This document shows, piece by piece, positions 23,208 through 35,114 of a stretch of DNA of 64,000 nt. The notes under the pieces are model-generated. The model saw only the letters and a program-made list of their open reading frames with translations, did not search any database and had not been told where the DNA came from. Source of the DNA: Neoscytalidium dimidiatum (Eukaryota; Ascomycota; Dothideomycetes; Botryosphaeriales; Botryosphaeriaceae); contig CM074701.1 in assembly GCA_037367355.1 (NCBI GenBank), forward strand, positions 186,001 through 250,000, in the 5' to 3' direction. A program made the translations under genes and the position numbers. Every line of letters starts with the position of its first letter. The first letter of the stretch is position 1.

Positions 23208-25150
23208 TTATTCCTCTGCCGTGACGTCCTCTACTGGCGGCAATTGGACAATCCAGTTTTCCCAGAACCTGATGCCATCGAGACCCTGCTCTCGGCACAG
23301 TGCTCCCTTCTCTTCGGCCATTTCAAGTTCCTCAGTTGCAACACCAACACTCCATCCAAACCACTCCGCCGCTTCCTGTGCAGTGACTCCTCGCCCGTAT
23401 GTCTCCCAGTCCCAGCCAACTTCACCAGGGGGAGGAGCCGCGTGGAGTTCTTGGAGCCAACTGAGCAAGCTTGCAATGGTTTTGTCGTCTGTCCGGTCAC
23501 GGCCTTGGACAACTAGAAGCCCGCTCTTGAAGCGTCTCAGGCGGACAGGGAGTTTGAGCTTGTCCCACATTTGAGCCGCCTTCTCGAAGTCTGTGGGGCT
23601 AACAAGCTCGACACCCCCTCTTGCTCGGTTAAAGACGGCCCAGAGATCCACTAAGCTCATAATCCCTCCCTCGCGCTTCAAAATACCCTTCCTATCGTCG
23701 GTTAGGAACTCCGCAAGGTTGCGTGACAGCTCCGAAATGTAGAGACTGTCGGAACCAGAACCGAGCATGTCTTTCGTTGTTACCAGTCCCAGAGCAGACG
23801 CAGACTGCGCAAGAGCTGCGTCAGCTTCCGAGCTGCCGTTACCATTCAAATTAGCTTGATTGGCAAATTGCTCGGCTAGGGCGATTATCTCCTTGGCCGA
23901 AGTCATCAGCGCCTCGAGGTCTTCGAAAGCACTACCGATCATGATCTCGTTGTTCTGGCGCTGCTCGATACCGCGTCGCTCGAGGCCTCCTATTCCAACA
24001 GCTTTGTTCCGTACAGGTAGGTCTCCTGAAGCTTGGGTAGGGGTCGAGCCTTCGATTGGCTTTGGTATTGGCGGAGCACTCTGCAACAGCCATTTCCTCT
24101 GTAGCAGAGCTCCTTTTAGTCTTTCGAAGAATATCTTCTCACCGCCTGCACGGAAGGAGAATTTGATGCACTCGGGTCCATCATTACCCTGCGGGGCACC
24201 ACTCAGGATCGGCGCGGGCGATTCTGACCTGTGTACCGGTGATGGATTGTACTCGGTACGCTTGTCGGCCGCATTCACGAGAGAGGCACCACACATTTCG
24301 CAACTCAGAAGGGAGGGATGATTCTGGAAAGTGCACCTTGGACACTGAAATGCGGTTGGACCCGGGGAAGTGCCGTTGTTGCGGCTGGGACCATACAAAG
24401 CCCCGTAGTCGTGTGCGCTTTGAATGCTCGGCGGCTCGTTTTGTGCCTGCCTATTTGCGGCAATAGCAGCTTTAATCAGATGTACCAGTGGGGGTTTTAG
24501 CCCGCACGCCAAGCACGGTGGTAATGGTGTGTTTGCATTTGCGATGGCGGGGTCAAAGTTTGATGGCACAGGGTTGGAGAAGGAGCAGATCGGGCAAACC
24601 CATGTCGCTGAGGCGCTGGGAGGAGGCGCGGGTGCTGGCGGCAAGGGACGCAACGGGCTGCCGTGGCGGGGTGGGGTCGAGGTAGGACTGTAACCGGTGC
24701 TGCCACTGGCGGGGCCTGTACTGCGGTTGGCCGCGATGTTCGAGCGCTTAGAGGGCTTAGGGTAGAGAGTCACTTTGGGTGACGACTTCAGAAAGCCAGC
24801 CTAAGTCTTCAAATCAGCTTGTCTGTCTGCATACCCCACGCTTGGGCGCATACGTAGAACTCGGGACGCTCGACATCTTTCAGGTTGACAGCAACGGAAA
24901 ACTTGCGCGGCTCCTTGTTGTCGACGTAGCAGGCGCGGTGAGAGGTCAGGTAGGCGTGGCCATCTTGGAAGTCGGGTATCTTGTACTTGCTGCGGACGCG
25001 CGGCTATCAGCTTAGCCCGCAGAGTCGAGCTGGTGGAAGCTGCACTCACCCCTCGTAAAGGCCGACGGCATCCTGCACGAACAAGAGCGTCTCGTCCGGC
25101 AGGAGCTCAGGACGCAGAGCAGTGGTGAGGTCAAGCCCGTGGAGGAACAT
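23208..25150 (-). CDS. VPS36: ESCRT-II subunit Vps36
   Basis: Exons 25150-25050, 24989-24854, 24800-23208 (minus); 609 aa. ESCRT-II sorts ubiquitinated cargo into multivesicular bodies at endosomes; Vps36 binds PI3P and ubiquitin. The N-terminal GLUE/PH half is encoded by exons 1-2 (LTTALRPELLPDETLLFVQ, then KYKIPDFQDGHAYLTSHR) and is interrupted by two NZF zinc fingers, as in yeast. The fingers are at about residues 146-179 (CPIC ... CLAC) and 230-251 (CPRC ... CEMC). GLUE resumes with ECIKFSFRAGGEKIFFERL. The C-terminal winged-helix EAP30 part includes MIGSAFEDLEALMTSAKEII and ends with LPPVEDVTAEE. It is divergent to the THP3-like gene. Confidence 0.93.
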
Positions 25151-25525
25151 TCAGCGAGCGCATGGGTGCAGGTGTGGTGCAGGAGCAGCAGCAAGAGATC
25201 GGCTGCACCCCCGCAGGTGTAGCTTGGAGCGATTCCGTCATCGCAGTGATTGGGCCCTCGCGCGGCGGCCATCACTTCTACACAGGCCGGTGCGCTGCGC
25301 TGGTGCTGCGCTGTCCGCGGCTACCTCTTTCGCCCGCCCGCCGCCAAGCCAGTAAGCGACCGCTCGTTTAAGGCGGCATTCCACCGACCGACCGACCGAA
25401 CGCCTCACCCTTCCTCACAACTACACCCCTTCCCCCAGCCTCCCCACCAGACCACTACACGGACTTTTCAACGCTCTTCGTGCCCTTGCTTCTCCCCTCG
25501 TTGCTCGCGCTCCCTCTGCGACGCC
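25151..25525. promoter_or_regulatory. Divergent VPS36/THP3-like promoter region
   Basis: 375 bp between start codons. It includes a short GACC repeat (about 25384-25400) and a C/T-rich run before the THP3-like start. Both genes probably initiate within it. Confidence 0.5.
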
Positions 25526-27231
25526 ATGTCTGCCTCTGTGCCCTGGCGCCAGCCGCCCGGCGCTGCGGCCATGAACCGTAAGCCAGACGCGCTCCTCAAT
25601 CGTGAAGATGGCCACCTGCTCACGCGTCCCCTCGCCGCAGCCCCTACACCTGCCTACAACACCGTCCCTGCTCGTCGCGCCTTTGCCCGACCCGAGCCCA
25701 TGAACTCTGCTCCCCCGTCTCAACCTCAACCCGCAGCAAATCCCGCTCCGCCCAAGAAAGTCGAATGGCCTCCCTCAGTCCGCGAATACGTGCAGCGCTC
25801 CTTTGCCGATTTGTCCGCCGTACCCAGCATCGGTCGTAAAGAGATAGAAGATACATTGAAGAGGGTCATCACCGAAGCCACTGAGGCCAACCTGCTGTAC
25901 CAGATCGACTGGGATAAGCATCCCTTGCCCCAAGAAATCATCATGTCTCAGCGTAATCAGGCCGCAATCGTCGACAACGCGCCCTGGAGGACTCAGTCGA
26001 CGCCCGAGAAGAACATGGCGGATGCAAATGGCGCGTTTCCCAAGAAGCGCAAGTCTCCAGATGCGAATCACGATGCTGACGATGACTCACTTCCACCGTG
26101 GCGGAGAACTAACAAGAGAAGACTTGATGACCGTAGCGAACCCCCCACTTCGCCAGGCGTAGTCCGAAGCCTGGCAGATCGAATGGACAAGAACCACATT
26201 ACCCCAAAGGCAATCCGCGACAAAGGATTCAGTAAGTACGACAACGACGCCGAAAAGATCGAGAAGCGTCAGCAACGCTTCTATGCCGGCAAAAATGGCT
26301 CCAGCTCTCCACACCCTTGGAACGCTTCGCGCGACGATTCCCCGGCCGACGCCAATGATGGACCGGTTGTCGGCACATGCCAAGACCTGGAGAAGAGATA
26401 CCTTCGTCTCACGGCGGCGCCGAAACCAGAGGCCGTTCGTCCGTTGCATGTTTTGCAGAAGACGTTGGAGCACCTCAAGATGAAGTGGAAGAAGGAGGGC
26501 AACTATACGTACATTTGCGACCAGTTCAAGTCGCTTCGCCAGGACCTGACCGTGCAACACATCAAGAACGAGTTCACCGTGACAGTTTATGAAATCCATG
26601 CCCGTATTGCATTAGAGAAGGGGGATTTGGGTGAGTATAATCAGTGCCAGACGCAACTGCGTGCACTGTACGCGCAGAAGCTTGGAGGACATCCCGCGGA
26701 ATTTCTGGCATACCGTATTCTCTATTTCATCTACACGCAAAATCGAACCGATATGAACGAGGTGCTGGCCGATCTAACCCCTACAGACAAGACGCAACCT
26801 GCGGTCAAGCATGCCCTGGATGTTCGTTCAGCATTGGCTTTGGGCAACTATCATAAATTTTTCAGATTGTATCTCGACACACCTAACATGGGAGCGTATT
26901 TGATGGATATGTTCATCGTGCGCGAACGTCTAGCCGCCCTGGCTAACATTTGCAAAGCGTGAGTTTTCCCCCCCTCCCGAATGTGGGCGTTCCGACTAAC
27001 GTGTCGCGCAGGTACAAGCCCAACATCAATATCAAGTTCCTTACGGACGAGCTTGGATTCGACTCTTACCAGGATTGCGTGCAGTTTCTTTGTGACCATG
27101 GCGCTCAACAATTCCTAGAGCAGAAAGACGACGGTAGTGTGCTTTTCCAGACAACGCCGCAGTCGGGTGCTCTCTTCGAACAGCTGAAAGCGGGCGCTTT
27201 CCGTCGGGTCGACATCAAAGGCCAGATATGA
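25526..27231 (+). CDS. THP3: SAC3/GANP-domain protein, THP3/LENG8 type
   Basis: Exons 25526-26958 and 27012-27231; 550 aa. Yeast Thp3 pairs with Csn12 and acts in transcription elongation, splicing and mRNP formation. The N-terminal half is low complexity with a basic, nuclear-localisation-like stretch (FPKKRKSP, RRTNKRR). Conserved helical signatures follow: VGTCQDLEKRYLRLTAAP, VRPLHVLQKTLEHLK, YTYICDQFKSLRQDLTVQHI, EFTVTVYEIHARIALEKGDL, GEYNQCQTQLRALY. The C-terminal PCI-like end is LTDELGFDSYQDCVQFL. The intron junction rebuilds ICKAYKPNINIKF. Start chosen at 25526, the first ATG matching the conserved N-terminus; the frame stays open upstream with a further ATG at 25250, outside likely coding sequence. 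Confidence 0.9.
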
Positions 27232-29019
27232 AACCTCGCACTAGACCATTACGGCTTTCGCTCTTCTGCCTCCTGCACATGGGAGTTTCACGGACCGAGT
27301 GTTCAGCAATCTCTTTGCTTCGGACCCCCGTTATCTTCGTAAAATCCCAATCAGAAAGCGAGCAGTCACATGCGTCTGCTTGTTGCATTCGCATGCAGCT
27401 GCTGCGCATTGAAGCCGCCTCCGCATAGGCGTCACCGGCAATTTGCAAATATTTTTCCTTCTCTTCTTCCCCCCCCCCCTTTTCTCTATATTTTATCATC
27501 AGTCTGGCATGGAATCCGCAGCGTCTGAGGCGGCCACGACCACGGTGACGGTGGTGCGCACCCCTGCATGCCGCGTCGCCGGTGGACTTGAATTTGTCCG
27601 AGAGCAGAGGTCTTTGGCATTTGAGGAAAGTTTCATGATTTAGCTTTCTGGGGATGGCAAAGCAGTTCGGAGACGATGGCGAGTCAGTGGCGGGTTTGCG
27701 TTTCTCTCTCGGACTGGGGCGTGATACGACTAGTGAGGCGTAGAGGGCCGAGTTGGGTGGAGGATGTGGCGCGCAACGCCGGAGGGATCGGCAACGGCAG
27801 TCTTTGTTCGGAACCAGGCCCGGGCGTTGCAAACGTGGCTATGCCTGTTGGTGCGTCAATGCGGACGCGCGGGAGCTTTGTCCGGGCGGAAGGCTGCAGA
27901 GCCGTTGGCGGGCGTTATGCGGGCGCCGGGCGCTGGAATGACAAATATCAGGCGTGCGTGGAGGGCAGGGCGAGGAGTTTTGAGTTAATGGATTTTACGG
28001 AGCCTTCACGTGGTGCTGTGGTGGAGGTTCGGGGGCCGGGTTGCCCCAGGCGGTGGTGGACAGTAGCGCAGCGCTCCCGACTTCCGGCGCTGCAGCAGGC
28101 GGCGAGCGCTGCCCTTGGCTTGCAGGCCGGCGGCGCAGGTACAGGCGCTTTGGGCTGGGGTCTGATGAGGGCGTTTAAGGATTTGATTTGCTGTGCACAT
28201 AGCGGAATCTCGAGCATCAACTAGCGTGTGTCTACCACGCCGTGTTCATCTCCACCGGCCACGGTAAGGCTGATGAGAACTGCTGGCGGCAGAGCCCGGC
28301 GGCGTGGATAGGAACACGATCACCGTCGGGCTGGCTGCATCGCGCGCGCCGCACAGACAGGCGCATCCCCAGCGGCCCTGGCGTCTCCCCGCCGCGGCAG
28401 GGTGGCCGCGCGCGCAGGCCCTGGCCGCTGACGCCGGTGTTGGTGCTGGTGCTGGTGCTGGTGCTGGCGCTGGCGCTGACGCCTTGGGCGGGCAGTCTCA
28501 GTGTCCGACGCGGCCAATTGTTACGCGCCCGCCTGCGGAGCTGCGGCAATCTCATTGTTCGTTCGCTCTGGTGGCGCGCTGCCACGAGGAGTCGTCGGCA
28601 CGGCCTTGGGCCAGGGTCTCCCACGACGTCCTGACGTGCAACTCAAGCCATCATTCCAGCCCGACGCACCGCAGCCTGTCGTCCCAGCGCTCGCGTCCTC
28701 GCCGCCCTCGCCCCTCTCCCTCTACTCGCCCTCAGTCTGCCCGCGCTCGCGCCTGAATCCCCGCCGCCCCCAAGCATCCGTCGTCCGTCGAGCCTGCACC
28801 CGCGCCTACGCCTGCGCCGCTCAGCTGCGTGCTCCGATCGCGACCAAGCTCCGGCCAGGGCGCGCTAGCAGCGATTCCTGGAGCCCTGCCTGCGACAACA
28901 CCCGCCGGTGCCAAAACCTGCCTTGAACCGTCGCTCCCCACCAGACGTCTCTCGCGCCTCGAGCTGACGCCCTCCGCTCTCCCGCCTGCGACGCTGCGCG
29001 CTCCCTCCAGACTGCAGCA
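27232..29019. other. Intergenic region upstream of BEM1, 1.8 kb
   Basis: No gene recognised. A GGTGCT/GGCGCT hexamer tract lies at about 28436-28475 and produces Ala-Gly or Gln-His shadow frames. The last 400 bases are strongly C-rich and CT-rich, as in a 5' UTR/promoter of a well expressed fungal gene, here BEM1. Confidence 0.5.
28436..28475. repeat. GGTGCT-type short tandem repeat
   Basis: About six consecutive GGTGCT/GGCGCT hexamers in non-coding DNA. Confidence 0.8.
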
Positions 29020-31179
29020 ATGGTCAAGGTGAGCCGGCCCAGCCCCCATCGCGCTCCGTCCCCCGTCGCCGTGGCCGTGCCGGTGGACCCTGCCCGCTGC
29101 CCGCAAGCCCGCAACCCGCGAGCGCAAGCTGACACCTGCCGTCCTGCTAGTTTCGGAGATCGCTCAAGAGCGACAAGGCCGACTCGAAGCCGCACCACAT
29201 CTCCATCCCGCCCAAGGATGCGATAGCTATCGTGCCCCCCAAGAAGGTGCGTGCCGTCCTCCTCCTGCTGCTGCCCGGCGACGACGCCCCGCCCTCCGCG
29301 TCACCGCGCGCCCGCCGCCCAGCCTTACGAGCGTCCCTGTGCCCGCGCAGTCATATCGCCGAAATTGCCACTCTCGCTAACACACGTATTCTCCCAGGTT
29401 ATTAAAGCCCTCTACGACTACAGCGCCCCCGACAGCGACCACTACCTCAGCTTCAACCAAGGCGACTTCCTGCACGTCGTCGGCCGCGAGAACGACCCCG
29501 ACTGGTACGAGGCATGCAACCCGCTGCACGGCTCGAGAGGACTGGTCCCTGTCAAGTACTTTGACACCGTCGGCAAAACTGTGCGCGACAGCGGGAGCTC
29601 CGCCCACTCTGAGCTCGCGAACCTGCCCAGCGCCGGCCACGACAGCGGCTACGCCGAGAAAACGTCTGCCGAGCACGAAACATTCCCCAAGCCCATGAGG
29701 ATGAGCAAGTCAATGAAGGGAACGGGCGCCATGGTCTACGGCGTCGTCATGTACGACTTCAAGGCCGAGCGCCCGGACGAGCTGGAGGCAAAGGAGGGCG
29801 AGGCCATCATTGTCATCGCCCAGTCGAACCCCGAGTGGTTTGTCGCCAAGCCCATCACCCGCCTGGGTGGCCCTGGCCTGATTCCTGTGTCCTTCATCGA
29901 GATCCGGGACATGACCACTGGCCAGGCCGTTGCCGACCCCCACGAGGCCGTTCGCGCCGCCGGCGTTCCGCGCGTGGAGGAGTGGAAGAAGATGGCGGCG
30001 GAGTACAAGAACGGCAGCATTCCCTTGGGCAAGCTGGAGTCGAACTCGCAGCAAACGCTGCAGCAAGGCATGGAGCGCATGAGCATCCAGAGCCGGAACG
30101 GACAGAACGGATACCAGGCGGTAAGTTCGGACGAAACCCCAATTCGCGCGAGCTCGAATAGTGATCGGCGCAAACAGTCCCACTCCCGCGCAGGAAGCGT
30201 AGCCAACAACCACGGCGCCTACCGTCAGTCCAACCAGGCGGAGCCACGGATGCTTGCGCCAATTAACGCCAGCGTGCCTCGATACTGCTTTGCGAATGAT
30301 ATTTTCTGGTTCATCGTCGAGTGTCAGATGGAGGATGGCTCTTACTGGGAGCTGTCTCGCCTTTACCAAGATTTCTATGATCTTCAGATCAAGCTCATCA
30401 ATGCGTTTCCGTTGGAAGCCGGCCAAGTCGAGGGTGTCGAGCGGACTTTACCCTACATGCCCGGCCCAGTCACATACGTCACGGACAACATCACAAATGG
30501 CCGACGCGCGAATCTGGACGACTACATCAAGAATCTGTTGAAATTGGGACCCCACATCACCCGCTCGGAGCTTGTCTGCGAGTTCTTCAAGCCTAAGGAG
30601 AATGATTATGAAATTGACCCCAGCATCAGTGCAGACGGCTACAGGCTATCCGGCACGTCGCAGCACTCGACAGATCCGTCAGGCGGAGCCTCGAGGCAGT
30701 CCTCCACCGGAAACCTTCAGCAGAGCCACCACTCTCACAGTCAGTCGCAATCAAGCTATCACAACCACCAACGTCAAACCTCGAAAGCGCAATCATTGCA
30801 TCCGGCTCAACAACATCCTGGCATGCAACGGAACAACAGCGCCATGACTCAGGGATCTGTGTCGTCTGCCAACACGAACACAATCACTGGAACTGGTGTT
30901 GGTGCTCACAAGATCAAGGTCTGGTTCGAGGAGGACAACTGCGTGGTAATCCGCATGCCGGCATACTTCCGTTTTGCGGATTTGTACAAGAAGCTTCAGG
31001 AACGTCGAGCACTTGAGAAGGGTGTCGGCCCACAAGACGTCGCTGATGAAGCATTACTCGTGGAATACCGAGACGAGGCCGATGGACAGTTTTACAGTAT
31101 TGGAGATGACGAGCAGCTCGAAGATGCCGTTGCGCGCAGTCCCAAGCTCGTCTTGTGGGTCAGCGCGGCACAGCAGTGA
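29020..31179 (+). CDS. BEM1: Bem1/Scd2-type cell polarity scaffold (SH3-SH3-PX-PB1)
   Basis: Exons 29020-29028 (MVK only), 29151-29246, 29398-31179; 628 aa. Bem1 tethers the Cdc42 exchange factor Cdc24 and PAK kinases at growth sites. Domains in order: SH3-1 (about residues 36-90, VIKALYDYSAP), SH3-2 (about 148-205, YGVVMYDFKAERPDEL), PX (about 329-436, RYCFANDIFWFIVE ... LPYMPG), Ser/Gln/His-rich linker, and PB1 (about 536-626, KIKVWFEEDN; VEYRDEADGQ). Exon 1 is 9 nt; the resulting FRRSLKSDK and HHISIPPKDAIAIVPPKK match fungal Bem1 N-termini. A possible 57-nt intron (30121-30177: GTAAGT donor, AACAG end, length a multiple of three, no stop) would give 609 aa. Confidence 0.93.
30121..30177 (+). 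other. Possible in-frame 57-nt intron within BEM1
   Basis: Begins with the strong donor GTAAGT directly after a GCG codon and ends AACAG before TCCCAC. It is 19 codons long without an in-frame stop and lies in the low-complexity linker between SH3-2 and PX, so either spliced or retained forms keep the frame. The branch site is weak. Confidence 0.5.
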
Positions 31180-34100
31180 AAAGATCAGATCACGGCACTA
31201 CAGACTTAAAATTTCCTGCAGGCGTAGGCGTTAGGAGCTCTGCATCGCAGCGTTCTAGCTCCAGTTGGGCAAAACGCCGCGGCACGGGAGAACACGACTG
31301 AACCAGCAAGAGTAGAAAAAAAAAAAACTGGCAAGGAGCACATGATAAGACGGAAATGCGGGACTCCGATCGATTTGGCCACGGACATACTAGGTGGGCT
31401 GCATATTTTCCTTCTCTTTTCTATACCTCCCGTTTAACGACGCACGACTGAAGATATCACTTTTTGTATTTGCTTGCTCCCTTCACTTCTATAAGGCCCC
31501 TTTTTATCTGCGTATTCACTTCTTCATGTGGTGCTGGAAGGACACTATGACACTTGCTTGGATAGGGATGGCGACGGGAAAAAAGAGAAGTTGTTCAGCA
31601 CCATTGTGCGTATGCCAACCGAAACCAGTTCTTGTCGTCTTTTATCACGCACCATTTTTTTCGCTGCAGCTGCGGCTTTCTCTCCGGGCGTTCTAGCTCC
31701 GGGGGAGTTTTTTTTTTTTTTTTCTTGGGGCAGGGAATAAGAGATTGGGTGTGCTGCTCCGGTCTTTCTGTCCTTCTGAGTTTTTTCTTGTGTTTTCTCG
31801 TTCGTTCTCTACTACTGCCACTTCTCCTTTACCAGTTTGACACACGGCGCGTCTTTTTTTTTTTTTCACCTGCTTGTTCGGGCGTTAAGTGGCGTTTTCA
31901 TCCTTTGTTCGGTGCATGCCCGGTCCGTTTCTTATCGATCGTGCCGCAACCCTCAACTTCGTGGCCTCCGTCGATAACCGCGAACCATTCCCTTCTACGT
32001 CGAGAGGCAGATCACGAGAGAAGAGGAGGCGAGAGCGATCGGACACTTGGAAGTGCATCGTACCGTGTGATGGCTCCGGTTTATTGGGAGGATGTGGGTA
32101 TATTGTGAAAGGCAGCGGAACCACGCAGGCGAGAAGAAGAATTGCAGCCAGAAGGAATACTATTAGTCGTAGTGGTATTGGTGATTCACTCTTCAAAGTT
32201 TGTTACCCGTCTCTTCTCTCTTTCCCGTCTTTTCGTTGTGCGTATAATGGATGGGGAAGTGGAGACACGCGGCGTACTGTGGCGTGGCATGGAGGAAAAT
32301 CATGGGATCGCTGGCTTTGCGGTGTACTGAGTGAGAGACTCTTGTCATTTTTCTTGCAGAGTTCCTCTTTCTCCTGGTTTGTTCAAAGCATTTGGTTGGT
32401 GCTGTGGTTGATTTTGCCTCTTATCGCCTTTTGAGGCGGGAGTTTTACTATGACTGGGTCGAGCATTGATGGACAGATGACTGGGATGAGGAGGGCGATA
32501 AAGTAGCTGATCATGTCTAAAATGTTTCCTATTTCGGTTTCATTTCCTTTACATTCTCTATCTTTCTGATGCCAAATTTTTCACGCAGCGATGGTGTGTC
32601 CCGGTTACTAAAATCTTGGGTTAATTGAATTGAATTGCATCGGTTTGCCTTGGCTGCTCGTCTTGACCAAAAAAGCGTGAAGATTCAAGCATAAAACCAC
32701 AGTGTCGTTCCCTTTCTGCTGCCCGTGCCGCTAATGCAGGTATGATTAATCTCATGATGTACGCGCCGGCTAGCAGAAGTCAAATATACAAGACATTGCA
32801 GCAGCCAGGGGAGGATTGCGACTTTTTTTTTTTTTTTTAATTTTTCGGGGATGCCCGAGGGCGGATGTCCGCGCTGTCTTCCGCCGCTGGCGTGCGTCTG
32901 TATATTACCTTATGGTCTTTAGTAAACGTTGATGAACCTAGTGTCATGTCGCTACCGTGATTTTGACCTCTTGCTTCTTTGGCCCGATGACCCCGCCAGA
33001 GAGCTCATCGCAGTAGCGTACCAGTCTAGCGAGCCTCACGAATGGGCACGACAGAGAAACATGCTATGCGCACCATGTTGTCCTGACTGCGTAGGAAAAG
33101 GAAACCATATCCGGGAACACCGCTGTCTACATCAAACGCCCGCGCCGCGGGTGAGAAAAGCCATCCCTCAGCTAACTTCCGCTCCGACGTCATCCTGACG
33201 CCCTGACGTCCAAGGGAAGTTTTTGACGGGGAGGGGAGGTTTGCTATCGTTCTAGATTCATCTCGCTGGATACCCTCCCGTCCCGCTTTTTTTTTTTTTT
33301 TCCGCGACCCGGGGACTGGCATCGCGTCGCTGGCGATCCCATGGTAAAGGGGAGCTTTCCACATACAAGCGGACGGCAGATCAACTTCTGGTTCGTCATT
33401 CCCCATGCGTTAACGTCCTGGACAAAAAAAGAAGGTCTCGGTTTCTCCCCTCCCCCCTCCCTTTCTCCCCGGGATCTGTCTTTCTTCCGTTCGCTTTGTG
33501 TTGAGCGGCGGAGCCGAGGAATTCTTTTTTTTTTTGTTTCGTTTCATGTTTCATGCGCCAATGGGTTGGTTAGGCTGGCCCGATGCACACCCGCGCGCGC
33601 AAGTGTGCGGGCGGTCGGCTGGTGCCGGGCCAGGCACCCGCTGTCGCTGGCCGCCTAGCCCTTGGCCGTGATCGTGATGGTGCTGACGCGAGTGAGAGAA
33701 AGAGAGAAAGAGAGAGTCATGGATGAGACGTCAGGGCCCGCGGTCGGGGGACCGGGAAGGCGGCAGGGATCGAGTCAGCGGGGCTGATGGGTTTGAGAGG
33801 GAGAGGAGGGGGGGTAAATTCAGGGTTCACGGTCAGGCAATCAGGGCCGGAGAATACATCTAGGTCTGCCAAGGTTGAGGGCGTGGGAAGAGTCATGGGC
33901 TTTTAGTGGCTGAGGGTCTTTGTGTGGATGGGGGAGGAGAAGTTTGTGGAATCATGGCGGTGGCAATTGTGTAGATGTTTGTTGCAGAACGAGTAAGTTT
34001 GGATTGGGCGGAGGGAGGTGATCGGAGATATTGACGTATGGGATCTGAGATCGGAGTGCTTTGAGGCTGTGGTGAGGTAGTTGGGCGGAGTTACGGGGAA

Positions 34101-35016
34101 ATGGTTCTGCGTCTTACCATGCGTAAGCTGCAGGAACGGTGAATCCGTGCTGCAAAGGAAGGACTTTTGTAGGGTAAAGGGGGCATTGCAGTGCATATGC
34201 AGGCACTGTACTTCCCCGTTGCTCTTCTCTCTCAGAAGACGACGTCGTTCATGCGCGAGAGCCGATCAGCCAGTAGCACATGCGAAAGGTAGGTACCGCC
34301 TACTCCAACAAACTCACTGCACTGCAGATCAAGCTTCTCTCAAAAAGTCTAAGAGGCTCTGCGAAAGTATAGACAGCTCAAGCATTTTCTAGCCCCACGC
34401 CATTCCTCTCAAAAGATTTTCCTCCGATATTTAACACTCTTCTCCGTTCCACCTCGTGCTAGTAAACCTTGAACGCTAGAGCCAAATTACCTCCACCATC
34501 GCGTGTCACCGCACCCCTCGGCTACAATTGAGTTACCTGATCTGCGAGAACGCGTAACGAACGCACGACCTGCAGGATCGTCCAACGGCTGCCGCGTGCT
34601 TCGGCTCTATAACGGCCGGATATGCTGCTGCACTATGCGAGGGAAGCTTCCGAGCCGTTACACCATCAGTGATCAATTGGCCCGTCAATTCAGCCCTGGA
34701 CGTCCTTACACTTTCCAGCCGCTACTTGTCGCCTGCCATTGTCCATACTAGGCAGTTCCTGGATCCTGTCTTCGACGCTCGACTTTACAATGCCTTTTTT
34801 TTTTCACTATTCCTTCGATGGAAAAGCCCGCACGTCCCCTAAAACGGAAATGCAGGCGTTCGTCGATCATCGTTTCGCTGCGGAGCCACGAGCCGGCTTC
34901 GAAATTCCAACGCCGGGGCCCCACAACCCGAGTTTCACCACCTGCAAAATAAATGGGGAACTTTCAACACTCTAGCCAAGAGCCATCAAAGGGGCAAAAA
35001 GATGGGTAACTTCCTT
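31180..35016. other. Gene-free, T-tract-rich region, 3.8 kb
   Basis: No recognisable coding region. At least six T homopolymers of 10-18 bases occur here, all on the + strand (for example 31710-31724, 31854-31865, 32824-32839, 33288-33301, 33526-33535, 34797-34804). There is also an AGAGAAAG purine tract near 33695-33717. Long 3' UTR of BEM1, a non-coding transcript or decayed sequence are all possible. Confidence 0.45.
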
Positions 35017-35114
35017 TCCGTCGCCGGGAATCGAACCCGGGCCTTGCCGGCGCTTGATGCGAGGAGTGCTCTGCAGCTGAGAGCGGCAAATCCTAGCCCC
35101 TAGACCACAACGGA
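35017..35114 (-). tRNA. tRNA-Glu (anticodon CTC) with intron
   Basis: On the minus strand a full cloverleaf can be drawn from 35114 to 35017. The acceptor TCCGTTG pairs with CGACGGA, with one G-T wobble. The D arm is TGGTCTAGGGGCTAGGA, the anticodon stem TGCCG/CGGCA, and the T arm CCGGG-TTCGATT-CCCGG. Counting gives anticodon CTC at 35081-35079 (positions 34-36), with T33 and A37 in place. A 27-nt intron sits at the canonical position after base 37 (about 35077-35051). The mature tRNA is 71 nt before CCA. The internal B box GGTTCGATTCC is intact, so polymerase III transcription is expected. Confidence 0.93.
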
